A DNA stretch of 64,000 nt, from NCBI GenBank assembly GCA_028622995.1, contig JAJQJQ010000042.1:682001-746000 (forward strand), written 5' to 3'. Below, in pieces: positions 38,776 to 51,400 of this stretch. This DNA comes from Panagrolaimus kolymaensis. Its lineage: Eukaryota; Nematoda; Chromadorea; Rhabditida; Panagrolaimidae. A program made the translations under genes and the position numbers. Positions within the stretch are counted from its first letter, which is position 1. Each line of letters starts with the position of its first letter. The notes below the pieces were generated by a model. It saw nothing but the letters and a program-made list of their open reading frames with translations. It was not told where the DNA came from and ran no database searches.

Positions 38776-39770
38776 TCCATCAAAATTTAAATTTAATATT
38801 TGTAAAAAATAAAAAGCGGTCGAAATTCTTGCATTTATTGCATCACTAAACTCAAATCAGTCCATTGATGATCTTATTTTTAGAAAAAAACCCGTTAGTA
38901 AGCTTCGAGGTCCATCAAAATTTAAATTTAATATTTGTAAAAAATAAAAAGCGGTCGAAATTCTTGCATTTATTGCATCACTAAACTCAAATCAGTCCAT
39001 TGATGATCTTGTTTTTAGAAAAAAACCCGTTAGTAAGCTTCGAGGTCCATCAAAATTTAAATTTAATATTTGTAAAAAATAAAAAGCGGTCGAAATTCTT
39101 GCATTTATTGCATCACTAAACTCAAATCAGTCCATTGATGATTTTGTTTTTAGAAAAAACCCGTTAGTAAGCTTCGAGGTCCATCAAAATTTTAATTTAA
39201 TATTTTGTAAAAAATAAAAAGCGGTCGAAATTCTTGCATTTATTGCATCACTAAACTCAAATCAGTCCATTGATGATTTTGTTTTTAGAAAAAAACCCGT
39301 TAGTAAGCTTCGAGGTCCATCAAAATTTAAATTTAATATTTGTAAAAAATAAAAAGCGGTCGAAATTCTTGCATTTATTGCATCACTAAACTCAAATCAG
39401 TCCATTGATGATCTTGTTTTTAGAAAAAAACCCGTTAGTAAGCTTCGAGGTCCATCAAAATTTAAATTTAATATTTGTAAAAAATAAAAAGCGGTCGAAA
39501 TTCTTGCATTTATTGCATCACTAAACTCAAATCAGTCCATTGATGATTTTGTTTTTAGAAAAAACCCGTTAGTAAGCTTCGAGGTCCATCAAAATTTTAA
39601 TTTAATATTTTGTAAAAAATAAAAAGCGGTCGAAATTCTTGCATTTATTGCATCACTAAACTCAAATCAGTCCATTGATGATTTTGTTTTTAGAAAAAAA
39701 CCCGTTAGTAAGCTTCGAGGTCCATCAAAATTTTAATTTAATATTTTGTAAAAAATAAAAAGCGGTCGTA
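38776..39770 (+). repeat. Second B2 block
   Basis: About seven B2 units, several with gatgatctt and the shortened atatttgtaaaa tail, resemble the right half of the 35.6-37.6 kb block. The block therefore appears to flank the 37.6-38.8 kb B1 block on both sides, as if the B1 run had been amplified inside it. Confidence 0.75.
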
Positions 39771-41000
39771 ATTCTTACATTTATTGCATCTTTTAATACA
39801 TCTCTCTCCTTTGATGATTTTGTTTTTAGAAAAAAACCCGTCAGTAAGCTTCGAGGTCCATCAAAATTTTAATTTAATATTTTGTAAAAAATAAAAAGCG
39901 GTCGAAATTCTTGCATTTATTGCATCTTTTAATACATCTCTCTCCTTTGATGATTTTGTTTTTAGAAAAAAACCCGTTAGTAAGCTTCGAGGTCCATCAA
40001 AATTTTAATTTAATATTTTGTAAAAAATAAAAAGCGGTCGAAATTCTTGCATTTATTGCATCACTAAACTCAAATCAGTCCATTGATGATTTTGTTTTTA
40101 GAAAAAAACCGGTTAGTAAGCTTCGAGGTCCATCAAAATATAAATTTAATATTTTGTAAAAAATAAAAAGCGGTCGAAATTCTTGCATTTATTGCATCAC
40201 TAAACTCAAATCAGTCCATTGATGATTTTGTTTTTAGAAAAAAACCGGTTAGTAAGCTTCGAGGTCCATCAAAATATAAATTTAGTATTTTATAAAAATA
40301 AAAAGCGGTCGAAATTCTTGCATTTATTGCATCACTAAACTCAAATCAGTCCATTGATGATTTTGTTTTTAGAAAAAAACCGGTTAGTAAGCTTCGAGGT
40401 CCATCAAAATATAAATTTAGTATTTTATAAAAATAAAAAGCGGTCGAAATTCCTGCATTTATTGCATCTTTTAATACATCTCTCTCCTTTGATGAATTTG
40501 TTTTTAGAAAAAAACCGGTTAGTAAGCTTCGAGGTCCATCAAAATATAAATTTAGTATTTTATAAAAATAAAAAGCGGTCGAAATTCCTGCATTTATTGC
40601 ATCTTTTAATACATCTCTCTCCTTTGATGATTTTGTTTTTAGAAAAAAACCCGTTAGTAAGCTTCGAGGTCCATCAAAATATAAATTTAGTATTTTATAA
40701 AAATAAAAAGCGGTCGAAATTCCTGCATTTATTGCATCTTTTAATACATCTCTCTCCTTTGATGAATTTGTTTTTAGAAAAAAACCCGTTAGTAAGCTTC
40801 GAGGTCCATCAAAATATAAATTTAGTATTTTATAAAAATAAAAAGCGGTCGAAATTCCTGCATTTATTGCATCTTTTAATACATCTCTCTCCTTTGATGA
40901 TTTTGTTTTTAGAAAAAAACCCGTTAGTAAGCTTCGAGGTCCATCAAAATATAAATTTAGTATTTTATAAAAATAAAAAGCGGTCGAAATTCTTGCATTT
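39640..41000 (+). repeat. Mixed B1/B2 stretch with ccggtt units and a 135-bp B1 run
   Basis: Two B1 units with attttaattt tails (39780-40060) are followed by B2 units with the aaccggtt variant (40060-40450), then a run of 135-bp B1 units with atataaatttag tails and aaattcctgc. The variants gtcgtaattcttac (39766) and cgtcagtaag (near 39840) recur about 2030 bp to the right (near 41796 and 41870). Confidence 0.7.
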
Positions 41001-42480
41001 ATTGCATCACTAAACTCAAATCAGTCCATTGATGATTTTGTTTTTAGAAAAAAACCCGTTAGTAAGCTTCGAGGCCATCAAAATTTTAATTTAATATTTT
41101 GTAAAAAATAAAAAGCGGTCGAAATTCTTGCATTTATTGCATCACTAAACTCAAATCAGTCCATTGATGATCTTGTTTTTAGAAAAAAACCCGTTAGTAA
41201 GCTTCGAGGTCCATCAAAATTTTAATTTAGTATTTTATAAAAAATAAAAAGCTGTCGAAATTCTTGCATTTATTGCATCACTAAACTCAAATCAGTCCAT
41301 TGATGATTTTGTTTTTAGAAAAAAACCCGTTAGTAGGCTTCGAGGTCCATCAAAATTTAAATTTAATATTTGTAAAAAATAAAAAGCGGTCGAAATTCTT
41401 GCATTTATTGCATCACTAAACTCAAATCAGTCCATTGATGATCTTGTTTTTAGAAAAAAACCCGTTAGTAAGCTTCGAGGTCCATCAAAATTTAAATTTA
41501 ATATTTGTAAAAAATAAAAAGCGGTCGAAATTCTTGCATTTAATGCATTTTTAATACATCTCTCTCCTTTGATGATTTTGTTTTTAGAAAAAAACACGTT
41601 AGTAAGCTTCGAGGTCCATCAAAATTTTAATTTAATATTTTGTAAAAAATAAAAAGCGGTCGAAATTCTTGCATTTATTGCATCACTAAACTCAAATCAG
41701 TCCATTGATGATTTTGTTTTTAGAAAAAAACCCGTTAGTAAGCTTCGAGGTCCATCAAAATTTTAATTTAATATTTTGTAAAAAATAAAAAGCGGTCGTA
41801 ATTCTTACATTTATTGCATCTTTTAATACATCTCTCTCCTTTGATGATTTTGTTTTTAGAAAAAAACCCATCAGTAAGCTTCGAGGTCCATCAAAATTTT
41901 AATTTAATATTTTGTAAAAAATAAAAAGCGGTCGAAATTCTTGCATTTATTGCATCACTAAACTCAAATCAGTCCATTGATGATCTTGTTTTTAGAAAAA
42001 AACCCGTTAGTAAGCTTCGAGGTCCATCAAAATTTTAATTTAGTATTTTATAAAAAATAAAAAGCTGTCGAAATTCTTGCATTTATTGCATCACTAAACT
42101 CAAATCAGTCCATTGATGATTTTGTTTTTAGAAAAAAACCCGTTAGTAAGCTTCGAGGTCCATCAAAATTTAAATTTAATATTTGTAAAAAATAAAAAGC
42201 GGTCGAAATTCTTGCATTTATTGCATCACTAAACTCAAATCAGTCCATTGATGATCTTGTTTTTAGAAAAAAACCCGTTAGTAAGCTTCGAGGTCCATCA
42301 AAATTTAAATTTAATATTTGTAAAAAATAAAAAGCGGTCGAAATTCTTGCATTTAATGCATCTTTTAATACATCTCTCTCCTTTGATGATTTTGTTTTTA
42401 GAAAAAAACACGTTAGTAAGCTTCGAGGTCCATCAAAATTTTAATTTAATATTTTGTAAAAAATAAAAAGCGGTCGAAAT
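41000..42480 (+). repeat. B HOR of about 813 bp, two copies
   Basis: The linked markers gctgtcg and aaacacgtt occur at 41251/41595 and again at 42064/42409, about 813 bp (six monomers) apart. The same pair lies at 37323/37668, some 3928 bp to the left of the first copy. The first copy has lost one base (gcatttttaatac). One unit here reads cgaggccatc with a base missing near 41071. Confidence 0.75.
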
Positions 42481-43190
42481 TCTTGCATTTATTGCATCTT
42501 TTAATACATCTCTCTCCTTTGATGAATTTGTTTTTAGAAAAAAACCGGTTAGTAAGCTTCGAGGTCCATCAAAATATAAATTTAGTATTTTATAAAAATA
42601 AAAAGCGGTCGAAATTCCTGCATTTATTGCATCTTTTAATACATCTCTCTCCTTTGATGATTTTGTTTTTAGAAAAAAACCCGTTAGTAAGCTTCGAGGT
42701 CCATCAAAATATAAATTTAGTATTTTATAAAAATAAAAAGCGGTCGAAATTCCTGCATTTATTGCATCTTTTAATACATCTCTCTCCTTTGATGAATTTG
42801 TTTTTAGAAAAAAACCCGTTAGTAAGCTTCGAGGTCCATCAAAATATAAATTTAGTATTTTATAAAAATAAAAAGCGGTCGAAATTCCTGCATTTATTGC
42901 ATCTTTTAATACATCTCTCTCCTTTGATGATTTTGTTTTTAGAAAAAAACCCGTTAGTAAGCTTCGAGGTCCATCAAAATTTTAATTTAATATTTTGTAA
43001 AAAATAAAAAGCGGTCGAAATTCTTGCATTTATTGCATCACTAAACTCAAATCAGTCCATTGATGATTTTGTTTTTAGAAAAAAACCGGTTAGTAAGCTT
43101 CGAGGTCCATCAAAATATAAATTTAGTATTTTATAAAAATAAAAAGCGGTCGAAATTCTTGCATTTATTGCATCACTAAACTCAAATCAG
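42480..43190 (+). repeat. B1 run followed by B2 pair
   Basis: Four B1 units alternate gatgaatttg and gatgattttg with 135-bp spacing and end in the attttaattt/gtaaaaaataaaa unit. Two B2 units follow, the first with aaccggtt. The B1 order resembles the run at 40.45-40.95 kb. Confidence 0.7.
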
Positions 43191-43259
43191 TCCATTGATG
43201 ATTTTGTTTTTAGAAAAAAACCCGTTAGTAAGCTTCGAGATCCATCAAAATATAAATTT

Positions 43260-44640
43260 AGTATTTTATAAAAATAAAAAGCGGTCGAAATTCCTGCATT
43301 TATTGCATCTTTTAATACATCTCTCTCCTTTGATGAATTTGTTTTTAGAAAAAAACCCGTTAGTAAGCTTCGAGGTCCATCAAAATATAAATTTAGTATT
43401 TTATAAAAATAAAAAGCGGTCGAAATTCCTGCATTTATTGCATCTTTTAATACATCTCTCTCCTTTGATGAATTTGTTTTTAGAAAAAAACCCGTTAGTA
43501 AGCTTCGAGGTCCATCAAAATATAAATTTAGTATTTTATAAAAATAAAAAGCGGTCGAAATTCCTGCATTTATTGCATCTTTTAATACATCTCTCTCCTT
43601 TGATGAATTTGTTTTTAGAAAAAAACCCGTTAGTAAGCTTCGAGGTCCATCAAAATATAAATTTAGTATTTTATAAAAATAAAAAGCGGTCGAAATTCCT
43701 GCATTTATTGCATCTTTTAATACATCTCTCTCCTTTGATGAATTTGTTTTTAGAAAAAAACCCGTTAGTAAGCTTCGAGGTCCATCAAAATATAAATTTA
43801 GTATTTTATAAAAATAAAAAGCGGTCGAAATTCCTGCATTTATTGCATCTTTTAATACATCTCTCTCCTTTGATGAATTTGTTTTTAGAAAAAAACCCGT
43901 TAGTAAGCTTCGAGGTCCATCAAAATATAAATTTAGTATTTTATAAAAATAAAAAGCGGTCGAAATTTCTGCATTTATTGCATCTTTTAATACATCTCTC
44001 TCCTTTGATGAATTTGTTTTTAGAAAAAAACCCGTTAGTAAGCTTCGAGGTCCATCAAAATATAAATTTAGTATTTTATAAAAATAAAAAGCGGTCGAAA
44101 TTCCTGCATTTATTGCATCTTTTAATACATCTCTCTCCTTTGATGAATTTGTTTTTAGAAAAAAACCCGTTAGTAAGCTTCGAGGTCCATCAAAATATAA
44201 ATTTAGTATTTTATAAAAATAAAAAGCGGTCGAAATTCCTGCATTTATTGCATCTTTTAATACATCTCTCTCCTTTGAAGATTTTGTTTTTAGAAAAAAA
44301 CCCGTTAGTAAGCTTCGAGGTCCATCAAAATATAAATTTAGTATTTTATAAAAATAAAAAGCGGTCGAAATTCCTGCATTTATTGCATCTTTTAATACAT
44401 CTCTCTCCTTTGATGAATTTGTTTTTAGAAAAAAACCCGTTAGTAAGCTTCGAGGTCCATCAAAATATAAATTTAGTATTTTATAAAAATAAAAAGCGGT
44501 CGAAATTCCTGCATTTATTGCATCTTTTAATACATCTCTCTCCTTTGATGATTTTGTTTTTAGAAAAAAACCCGTTAGTAAGCTTCGAGGTCCATCAAAA
44601 TTTTAATTTAATATTTTGTAAAAAATAAAAAGCGGTCGAA
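43260..44640 (+). repeat. Longest homogeneous 135-bp B1 run
   Basis: About ten consecutive B1 units are almost identical, mostly with gatgaatttg, with only isolated differences (aaatttctgc near 43965, gaagattttg near 44277). The uniform 135-bp length keeps one plus-strand frame open from 43195 to 44628 (477 codons), built from a 45-residue repeat. The frame closes at the first gtaaaaaataaaa tail. I interpret this as a by-product of the period, not as a gene. Confidence 0.85.
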
Positions 44641-46690
44641 ATTCTTGCATTTATTGCATCTTTTAATACATCTCTCTCCTTTGATGATTTTGTTTTTAGA
44701 AAAAAACCCGTTAGTAAGCTTCGAGGTCCATCAAAATATAAATTTAGTATTTTATAAAAATAAAAAGCGGTCGAAATTCCTGCATTTATTGCATCTTTTA
44801 ATACATCTCTCTCCTTTGATGAATTTGTTTTTAGAAAAAAACCCGTTAGTAAGCTTCGAGGTCCATCAAAATTTTAATTTAATATTTTGTAAAAAATAAA
44901 AAGCGGTCGAAATTCTTGCATTTATTGCATCACTAAACTCAAATCAGTCCATTGATGATTTTGTTTTTAGAAAAAAACCGGTTAGTAAGCTTCGAGGTCC
45001 ATCAAAATATAAATTTAGTATTTTATAAAAATAAAAAGCGGTCGAAATTCCTGCATTTATTGCATCTTTTAATACATCTCTCTCCTTTGATGATTTTGTT
45101 TTTAGAAAAAAACCCGTTAGTAAGCTTCGAGGTCCATCAAAATATAAATTTAGTATTTTATAAAAATAAAAAGCGGTCGAAATTCCTGCATTTATTGCAT
45201 CTTTTAATACATCTCTCTCCTTTGATGATTTTGTTTTTAGAAAAAAACCCGTTAGTAAGCTTCGAGGTCCATCAAAATATAAATTTAGTATTTTATAAAA
45301 ATAAAAAGCGGTCGAAATTCCTGCATTTATTGCATCTTTTAATACATCTCTCTCCTTTGATGATTTTGTTTTTAGAAAAAAACCCGTTAGTAAGCTTCGA
45401 GGTCCATCAAAATATAAATTTAGTATTTTATAAAAATAAAAAGCGGTCGAAATTCCTGCATTTATTGCATCTTTTAATACATCTCTCTCCTTTGATGATT
45501 TTGTTTTTAGAAAAAAACCCGTTAGTAAGCTTCGAGGTCCATCAAAATATAAATTTAGTATTTTATAAAAATAAAAAGCGGTCGAAATTCCTGCATTTAT
45601 TGCATCTTTTAATACATCTCTCTCCTTTGATGATTTTGTTTTTAGAAAAAAACCCGTTAGTAAGCTTCGAGGTCCATCAAAATATAAATTTAGTATTTTA
45701 TAAAAATAAAAAGCGGTCGAAATTCCTGCATTTATTGCATCTTTTAATACATCTCTCTCCTTTGATGATTTTGTTTTTAGAAAAAAACCCGTTAGTAAGC
45801 TTCGAGGTCCATCAAAATATAAATTTAGTATTTTATAAAAATAAAAAGCGGTCGAAATTCTTGCATTTATTGCATCACTAAATTCAAATCAGTCCATTGA
45901 TGATTTTGTTTTTAGAAAAAAACCGGTCAGTAAGCTTCGAGGTCCATCAAAATTTAAATTTAATATTTTATAAAAAATAAAAAGCGGTCGAAATTCTTTC
46001 ATTTATTGCATCACTAAATTCAAATCAGTCCATTGATGATTTTGTTTTTAGAAAAAAACCTGTCAGTAAGCTTCGAGGTCCATCAAAATTTAAATTTAAT
46101 ATTTTATAAAAAATAAAAAGCGGTCGAAATTCTTGCATTTATTGCATCACTAAACTCAAATCAGTCCTTTGATGATTTTGTTTTTAGAAAAAACCCGTTA
46201 GTAAGCTTCGAGGTCCATCAAAATATAAATTTAGTATTTTATAAAAATAAAAAGCGGTCGAAATTCCTGCATTTATTGCATCTTTTAATACATCTCTCTC
46301 CTTTGATGATTTTGTTTTTAGAAAAAAACCCGTTAGTAAGCTTCGAGGTCCATCAAAATATAAATTTAGTATTTTATAAAAATAAAAAGCGGTCGAAATT
46401 CCTGCATTTATTGCATCTTTTAATACATCTCTCTCCTTTGATGATTTTGTTTTTAGAAAAAAACCCGTTAGTAAGCTTCGAGGTCCATCAAAATATAAAT
46501 TTAGTATTTTATAAAAATAAAAAGCGGTCGAAATTCCTGCATTTATTGCATCTTTTAATACATCTCTCTCCTTTGATGATTTTGTTTTTAGAAAAAAACC
46601 CGTTAGTAAGCTTCGAGGTCCATCAAAATTTTAATTTAATATTTTGTAAAAAATAAAAAGCGGTCGAAATTATTGCATTTATTGCATCAC
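44640..46690 (+). repeat. 1892-bp HOR, first copy
   Basis: This copy has a B2 aaccggtt unit, six or seven plain B1 units, then B2 units with ctaaattcaaatc, aaccggtcag (45921), ctttcattt and cctgtcag, then three B1 units, a B1' unit and a gaaattattgc variant (46671). The same order returns at 47.5-48.45 kb; aaccggtcag is at 47813, 1892 bp away. The number of plain B1 units differs between the copies, so spacing of other markers differs by multiples of 135. Confidence 0.82.
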
Positions 46691-48450
46691 TAAACTCAAA
46701 TCAGTCCATTGATGATTTTGATTTAAGAAAAAACCCGTTAGTAAGCTTCGAGGTCCATCAAAATATAAATTTAGTATTTTATAAAAATAAAAAGCGGTCG
46801 AAATTCCTGCATTTATTGCATCTTTTAATACATCTCTCTCCTTTGATGATTTTGTTTTTAGAAAAAAACCCGTTAGTAAGCTTCGAGGTCCATCAAAATA
46901 TAAATTTAGTATTTTATAAAAATAAAAAGCGGTCGAAATTCCTGCATTTATTGCATCTTTTAATACATCTCTCTCCTTTGATGATTTTGTTTTTAGAAAA
47001 AAACCCGTTAGTAAGCTTCGAGGTCCATCAAAATATAAATTTAGTATTTTATAAAAATAAAAAGCGGTCGAAATTCCTGCATTTATTGCATCTTTTAATA
47101 CATCTCTCTCCTTTGATGATTTTGTTTTTAGAAAAAAACCCGTTAGTAAGCTTCGAGGTCCATCAAAATATAAATTTAGTATTTTATAAAAATAAAAAGC
47201 GGTCGAAATTCCTGCATTTATTGCATCTTTTAATACATCTCTCTCCTTTGATGATTTTGTTTTTAGAAAAAAACCCGTTAGTAAGCTTCGAGGTCCATCA
47301 AAATATAAATTTAGTATTTTATAAAAATAAAAAGCGGTCGAAATTCCTGCATTTATTGCATCTTTTAATACATCTCTCTCCTTTGATGATTTTGTTTTTA
47401 GAAAAAAACCCGTTAGTAAGCTTCGAGGTCCATCAAAATTTTAATTTAATATTTTGTAAAAAATAAAAAGCGGTCGAAATTCTTGCATTTATTGCATCAC
47501 TAAACTCAAATCAGTCCATTGATGATTTTGTTTTTAGAAAAAAACCGGTTAGTAAGCTTCGAGGTCCATCAAAATATAAATTTAGTATTTTATAAAAATA
47601 AAAAGCGGTCGAAATTCCTGCATTTATTGCATCTTTTAATACATCTCTCTCCTTTGATGATTTTGTTTTTAGAAAAAAACCCGTTAGTAAGCTTCGAGGT
47701 CCATCAAAATATAAATTTAGTATTTTATAAAAATAAAAAGCGGTCGAAATTCTTGCATTTATTGCATCACTAAATTCAAATCAGTCCATTGATGATTTTG
47801 TTTTTAGAAAAAAACCGGTCAGTAAGCTTCGAGGTCCATCAAAATTTAAATTTAATATTTTATAAAAAATAAAAAGCGGTCGAAATTCTTTCATTTATTG
47901 CATCACTAAATTCAAATCAGTCCATTGATGATTTTGTTTTTAGAAAAAAACCTGTCAGTAAGCTTCGAGGTCCATCAAAATTTAAATTTAATATTTTATA
48001 AAAAATAAAAAGCGGTCGAAATTCTTGCATTTATTGCATCACTAAACTCAAATCAGTCCTTTGATGATTTTGTTTTTAGAAAAAACCCGTTAGTAAGCTT
48101 CGAGGTCCATCAAAATATAAATTTAGTATTTTATAAAAATAAAAAGCGGTCGAAATTCCTGCATTTATTGCATCTTTTAATACATCTCTCTCCTTTGATG
48201 ATTTTGTTTTTAGAAAAAAACCCGTTAGTAAGCTTCGAGGTCCATCAAAATATAAATTTAGTATTTTATAAAAATAAAAAGCGGTCGAAATTCCTGCATT
48301 TATTGCATCTTTTAATACATCTCTCTCCTTTGATGATTTTGTTTTTAGAAAAAAACCCGTTAGTAAGCTTCGAGGTCCATCAAAATTTTAATTTAATATT
48401 TTGTAAAAAATAAAAAGCGGTCGAAATTATTGCATTTATTGCATCACTAA
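46690..48450 (+). repeat. 1892-bp HOR, second copy, with B1 run
   Basis: A run of five plain B1 units (from about 46816) and a B1' unit is followed by B2 aaccggtt, two B1 units and the same marked B2 units as in the first copy. The gaaattattgc variant is at 48428, 1757 bp from its partner, exactly one 135-bp unit less than the 1892-bp offset of the other markers. One B1 unit was therefore lost or gained. The unit near 46711 reads gatttaag and its partner near 48475 gattttag. Confidence 0.82.
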
Positions 48451-51400
48451 ACTCAAATCAGTCCATTGATGATTTTGATTTTAGAAAAAACCCGTTAGTA
48501 AGCTTCGAGGTCCATCAAAATATAAATTTAGTATTTTATAAAAATAAAAAGCGGTCGAAATTCCTGCATTTATTGCATCTTTTAATACATCTCTCTCCTT
48601 TGATGATTTTGTTTTTAGAAAAAAACCCGTTAGTAAGCTTCGAGGTCCATCAAAATATAAATTTAGTATTTTATAAAAATAAAAAGCGGTCGAAATTCCT
48701 GCATTTATTGCATCTTTTAATACATCTCTCTCCTTTGATGATTTTGTTTTTAGAAAAAAACCCGTTAGTAAGCTTCGAGGTCCATCAAAATTTTAATTTA
48801 ATAATTTGTAAAAAATAAAAAGCGGTCGAAATTCTTGCATTTATTGCATCACTAAACTCAAATCAGTCCTTTGATGATTTTGTTTTTAGAAAAAACCCGT
48901 TAGTAAGCTTCGAGGTCCATCAAAATATAAATTTAGTATTTTATAAAAATAAAAAGCGGTCGAAATTCCTGCATTTATTGCATCTTTTAATACATCTCTC
49001 TCCTTTGATGATTTTGTTTTTAGAAAAAAACCCGTTAGTAAGCTTCGAGGTCCATCAAAATATAAATTTAGTATTTTATAAAAATAAAAAGCGGTCGAAA
49101 TTCCTGCATTTATTGCATCTTTTAATACATCTCTCTCCTTTGATGATTTTGTTTTTAGAAAAAAACCCGTTAGTAAGCTTCGAGGTCCATCAAAATTTTA
49201 ATTTAATATTTTGTAAAAAATAAAAAGCGGTCGAAATTCTTGCATTTATTGCATCACTAAACTCAAATCAGTCCATTGATGATTTTGTTTTTAGAAAAAA
49301 CCCGTTAGTAAGCTTCGAGGTCCATCAAAATATAAATTTAGTATTTTATAAAAATAAAAAGCGGTCGAAATTCCTGCATTTATTGCATCTTTTAATACAT
49401 CTCTCTCCTTTGATGATTTTGTTTTTAGAAAAAAACCCGTTAGTAAGCTTCGAGGTCCATCAAAATTTTAATTTAATATTTTGTAAAAAATAAAAAGCGG
49501 TCGAAATTCTTGCATTTATTGCATCACTAAACTCAAATCAGTCCTTTGATGATTTTGTTTTTAGAAAAAACCCGTTAGTAAGCTTCGAGGTCCATCAAAA
49601 TATAAATTTAGTATTTTATAAAAATAAAAAGCGGTCGAAATTCCTGCATTTATTGCATCTTTTAATACATCTCTCTCCTTTGATGATTTTGTTTTTAGAA
49701 AAAAACCCGTTAGTAAGCTTCGAGGTCCATCAAAATATAAATTTAGTATTTTATAAAAATAAAAAGCGGTCGAAATTCCTGCATTTATTGCATCTTTTAA
49801 TACATCTCTCTCCTTTGATGATTTTGTTTTTAGAAAAAAACCCGTTAGTAAGCTTCGAGGTCCATCAAAATTTTAATTTAATATTTTGTAAAAAATAAAA
49901 AGCGGTCGAAATTCTTGCATTTATTGCATCACTAAACTCAAATCAGTCCATTGATGATTTTGTTTTTAGAAAAAACCCGTTAGTAAGCTTCGAGGTCCAT
50001 CAAAATTTTAATTTAATATTTTGTAAAAAATAAAAAGCGGTCGAAATTCTTGCATTTATTGCATCACTAAACTCAAATCAGTCCTTTGATGATTTTGTTT
50101 TTAGAAAAAACCCGTTAGTAAGCTTCGAGGTCCATCAAAATATAAATTTAGTATTTTATAAAAATAAAAAGCGGTCGAAATTCCTGCATTTATTGCATCT
50201 TTTAATACATCTCTCTCCTTTGATGATTTTGTTTTTAGAAAAAAACCCGTTAGTAAGCTTCGAGGTCCATCAAAATATAAATTTAGTATTTTATAAAAAT
50301 AAAAAGCGGTCGAAATTCCTGCATTTATTGCATCTTTTAATACATCTCTCTCCTTTGATGATTTTGTTTTTAGAAAAAAACCCGTTAGTAAGCTTCGAGG
50401 TCCATCAAAATTTTAATTTAATATTTTGTAAAAAATAAAAAGCGGTCGAAATTCTTGCATTTATTGCATCACTAAACTCAAATCAGTCCATTGATGATTT
50501 TGTTTTTAGAAAAAACCCGTTAGTAAGCTTCGAGGTCCATCAAAATATAAATTTAGTATTTTATAAAAATAAAAAGCGGTCGAAATTCCTGCATTTATTG
50601 CATCTTTTAATACATCTCTCTCCTTTGATGAATTTGTTTTTAGAAAAAAACCCGTTAGTAAGCTTCGAGGTCCATCAAAATTTTAATTTAATATTTTGTA
50701 AAAAATAAAAAGCGGTCGAAATTCTTGCATTTATTGCATCACTAAACTCAAATCAGTCCTTTGATGATTTTGTTTTTAGAAAAAACCCGTTAGTAAGCTT
50801 CGAGGTCCATCAAAATATAAATTTAGTATTTTATAAAAATAAAAAGCGGTCGAAATTCCTGCATTTATTGCATCTTTTAATACATCTCTCTCCTTTGATG
50901 ATTTTGTTTTTAGAAAAAAACCCGTTAGTAAGCTTCGAGGTCCATCAAAATTTTAATTTAATATTTTGTAAAAAATAAAAAGCGGTCGAAATTCTTGCAT
51001 TTATTGCATCACTAAACTCAAATCAGTCCTTTGATGATTTTGTTTTTAGAAAAAACCCGTTAGTAAGCTTCGAGGTCCATCAAAATATAAATTTAGTATT
51101 TTATAAAAATAAAAAGCGGTCGAAATTCCTGCATTTATTGCATCTTTTAATACATCTCTCTCCTTTGATGATTTTGTTTTTAGAAAAAAACCCGTTAGTA
51201 AGCTTCGAGGTCCATCAAAATATAAATTTAGTATTTTATAAAAATAAAAAGCGGTCGAAATTCCTGCATTTATTGCATCTTTTAATACATCTCTCTCCTT
51301 TGATGATTTTGTTTTTAGAAAAAAACCCGTTAGTAAGCTTCGAGGTCCATCAAAATTTTAATTTAATATTTTGTAAAAAATAAAAAGCGGTCGAAATTCT

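Noticed and set aside
43195..44628. 477-codon open frame, and the similar repeat-encoded frames in the plus strand between 40.3 and 63.3 kb
   Set aside because: They arise because 135 bp is 45 codons. They begin with TTG at arbitrary repeat positions, end at the same repeat tail, have no recognisable domain or promoter, and neighbouring 136-bp units destroy the frame. No CDS is claimed.
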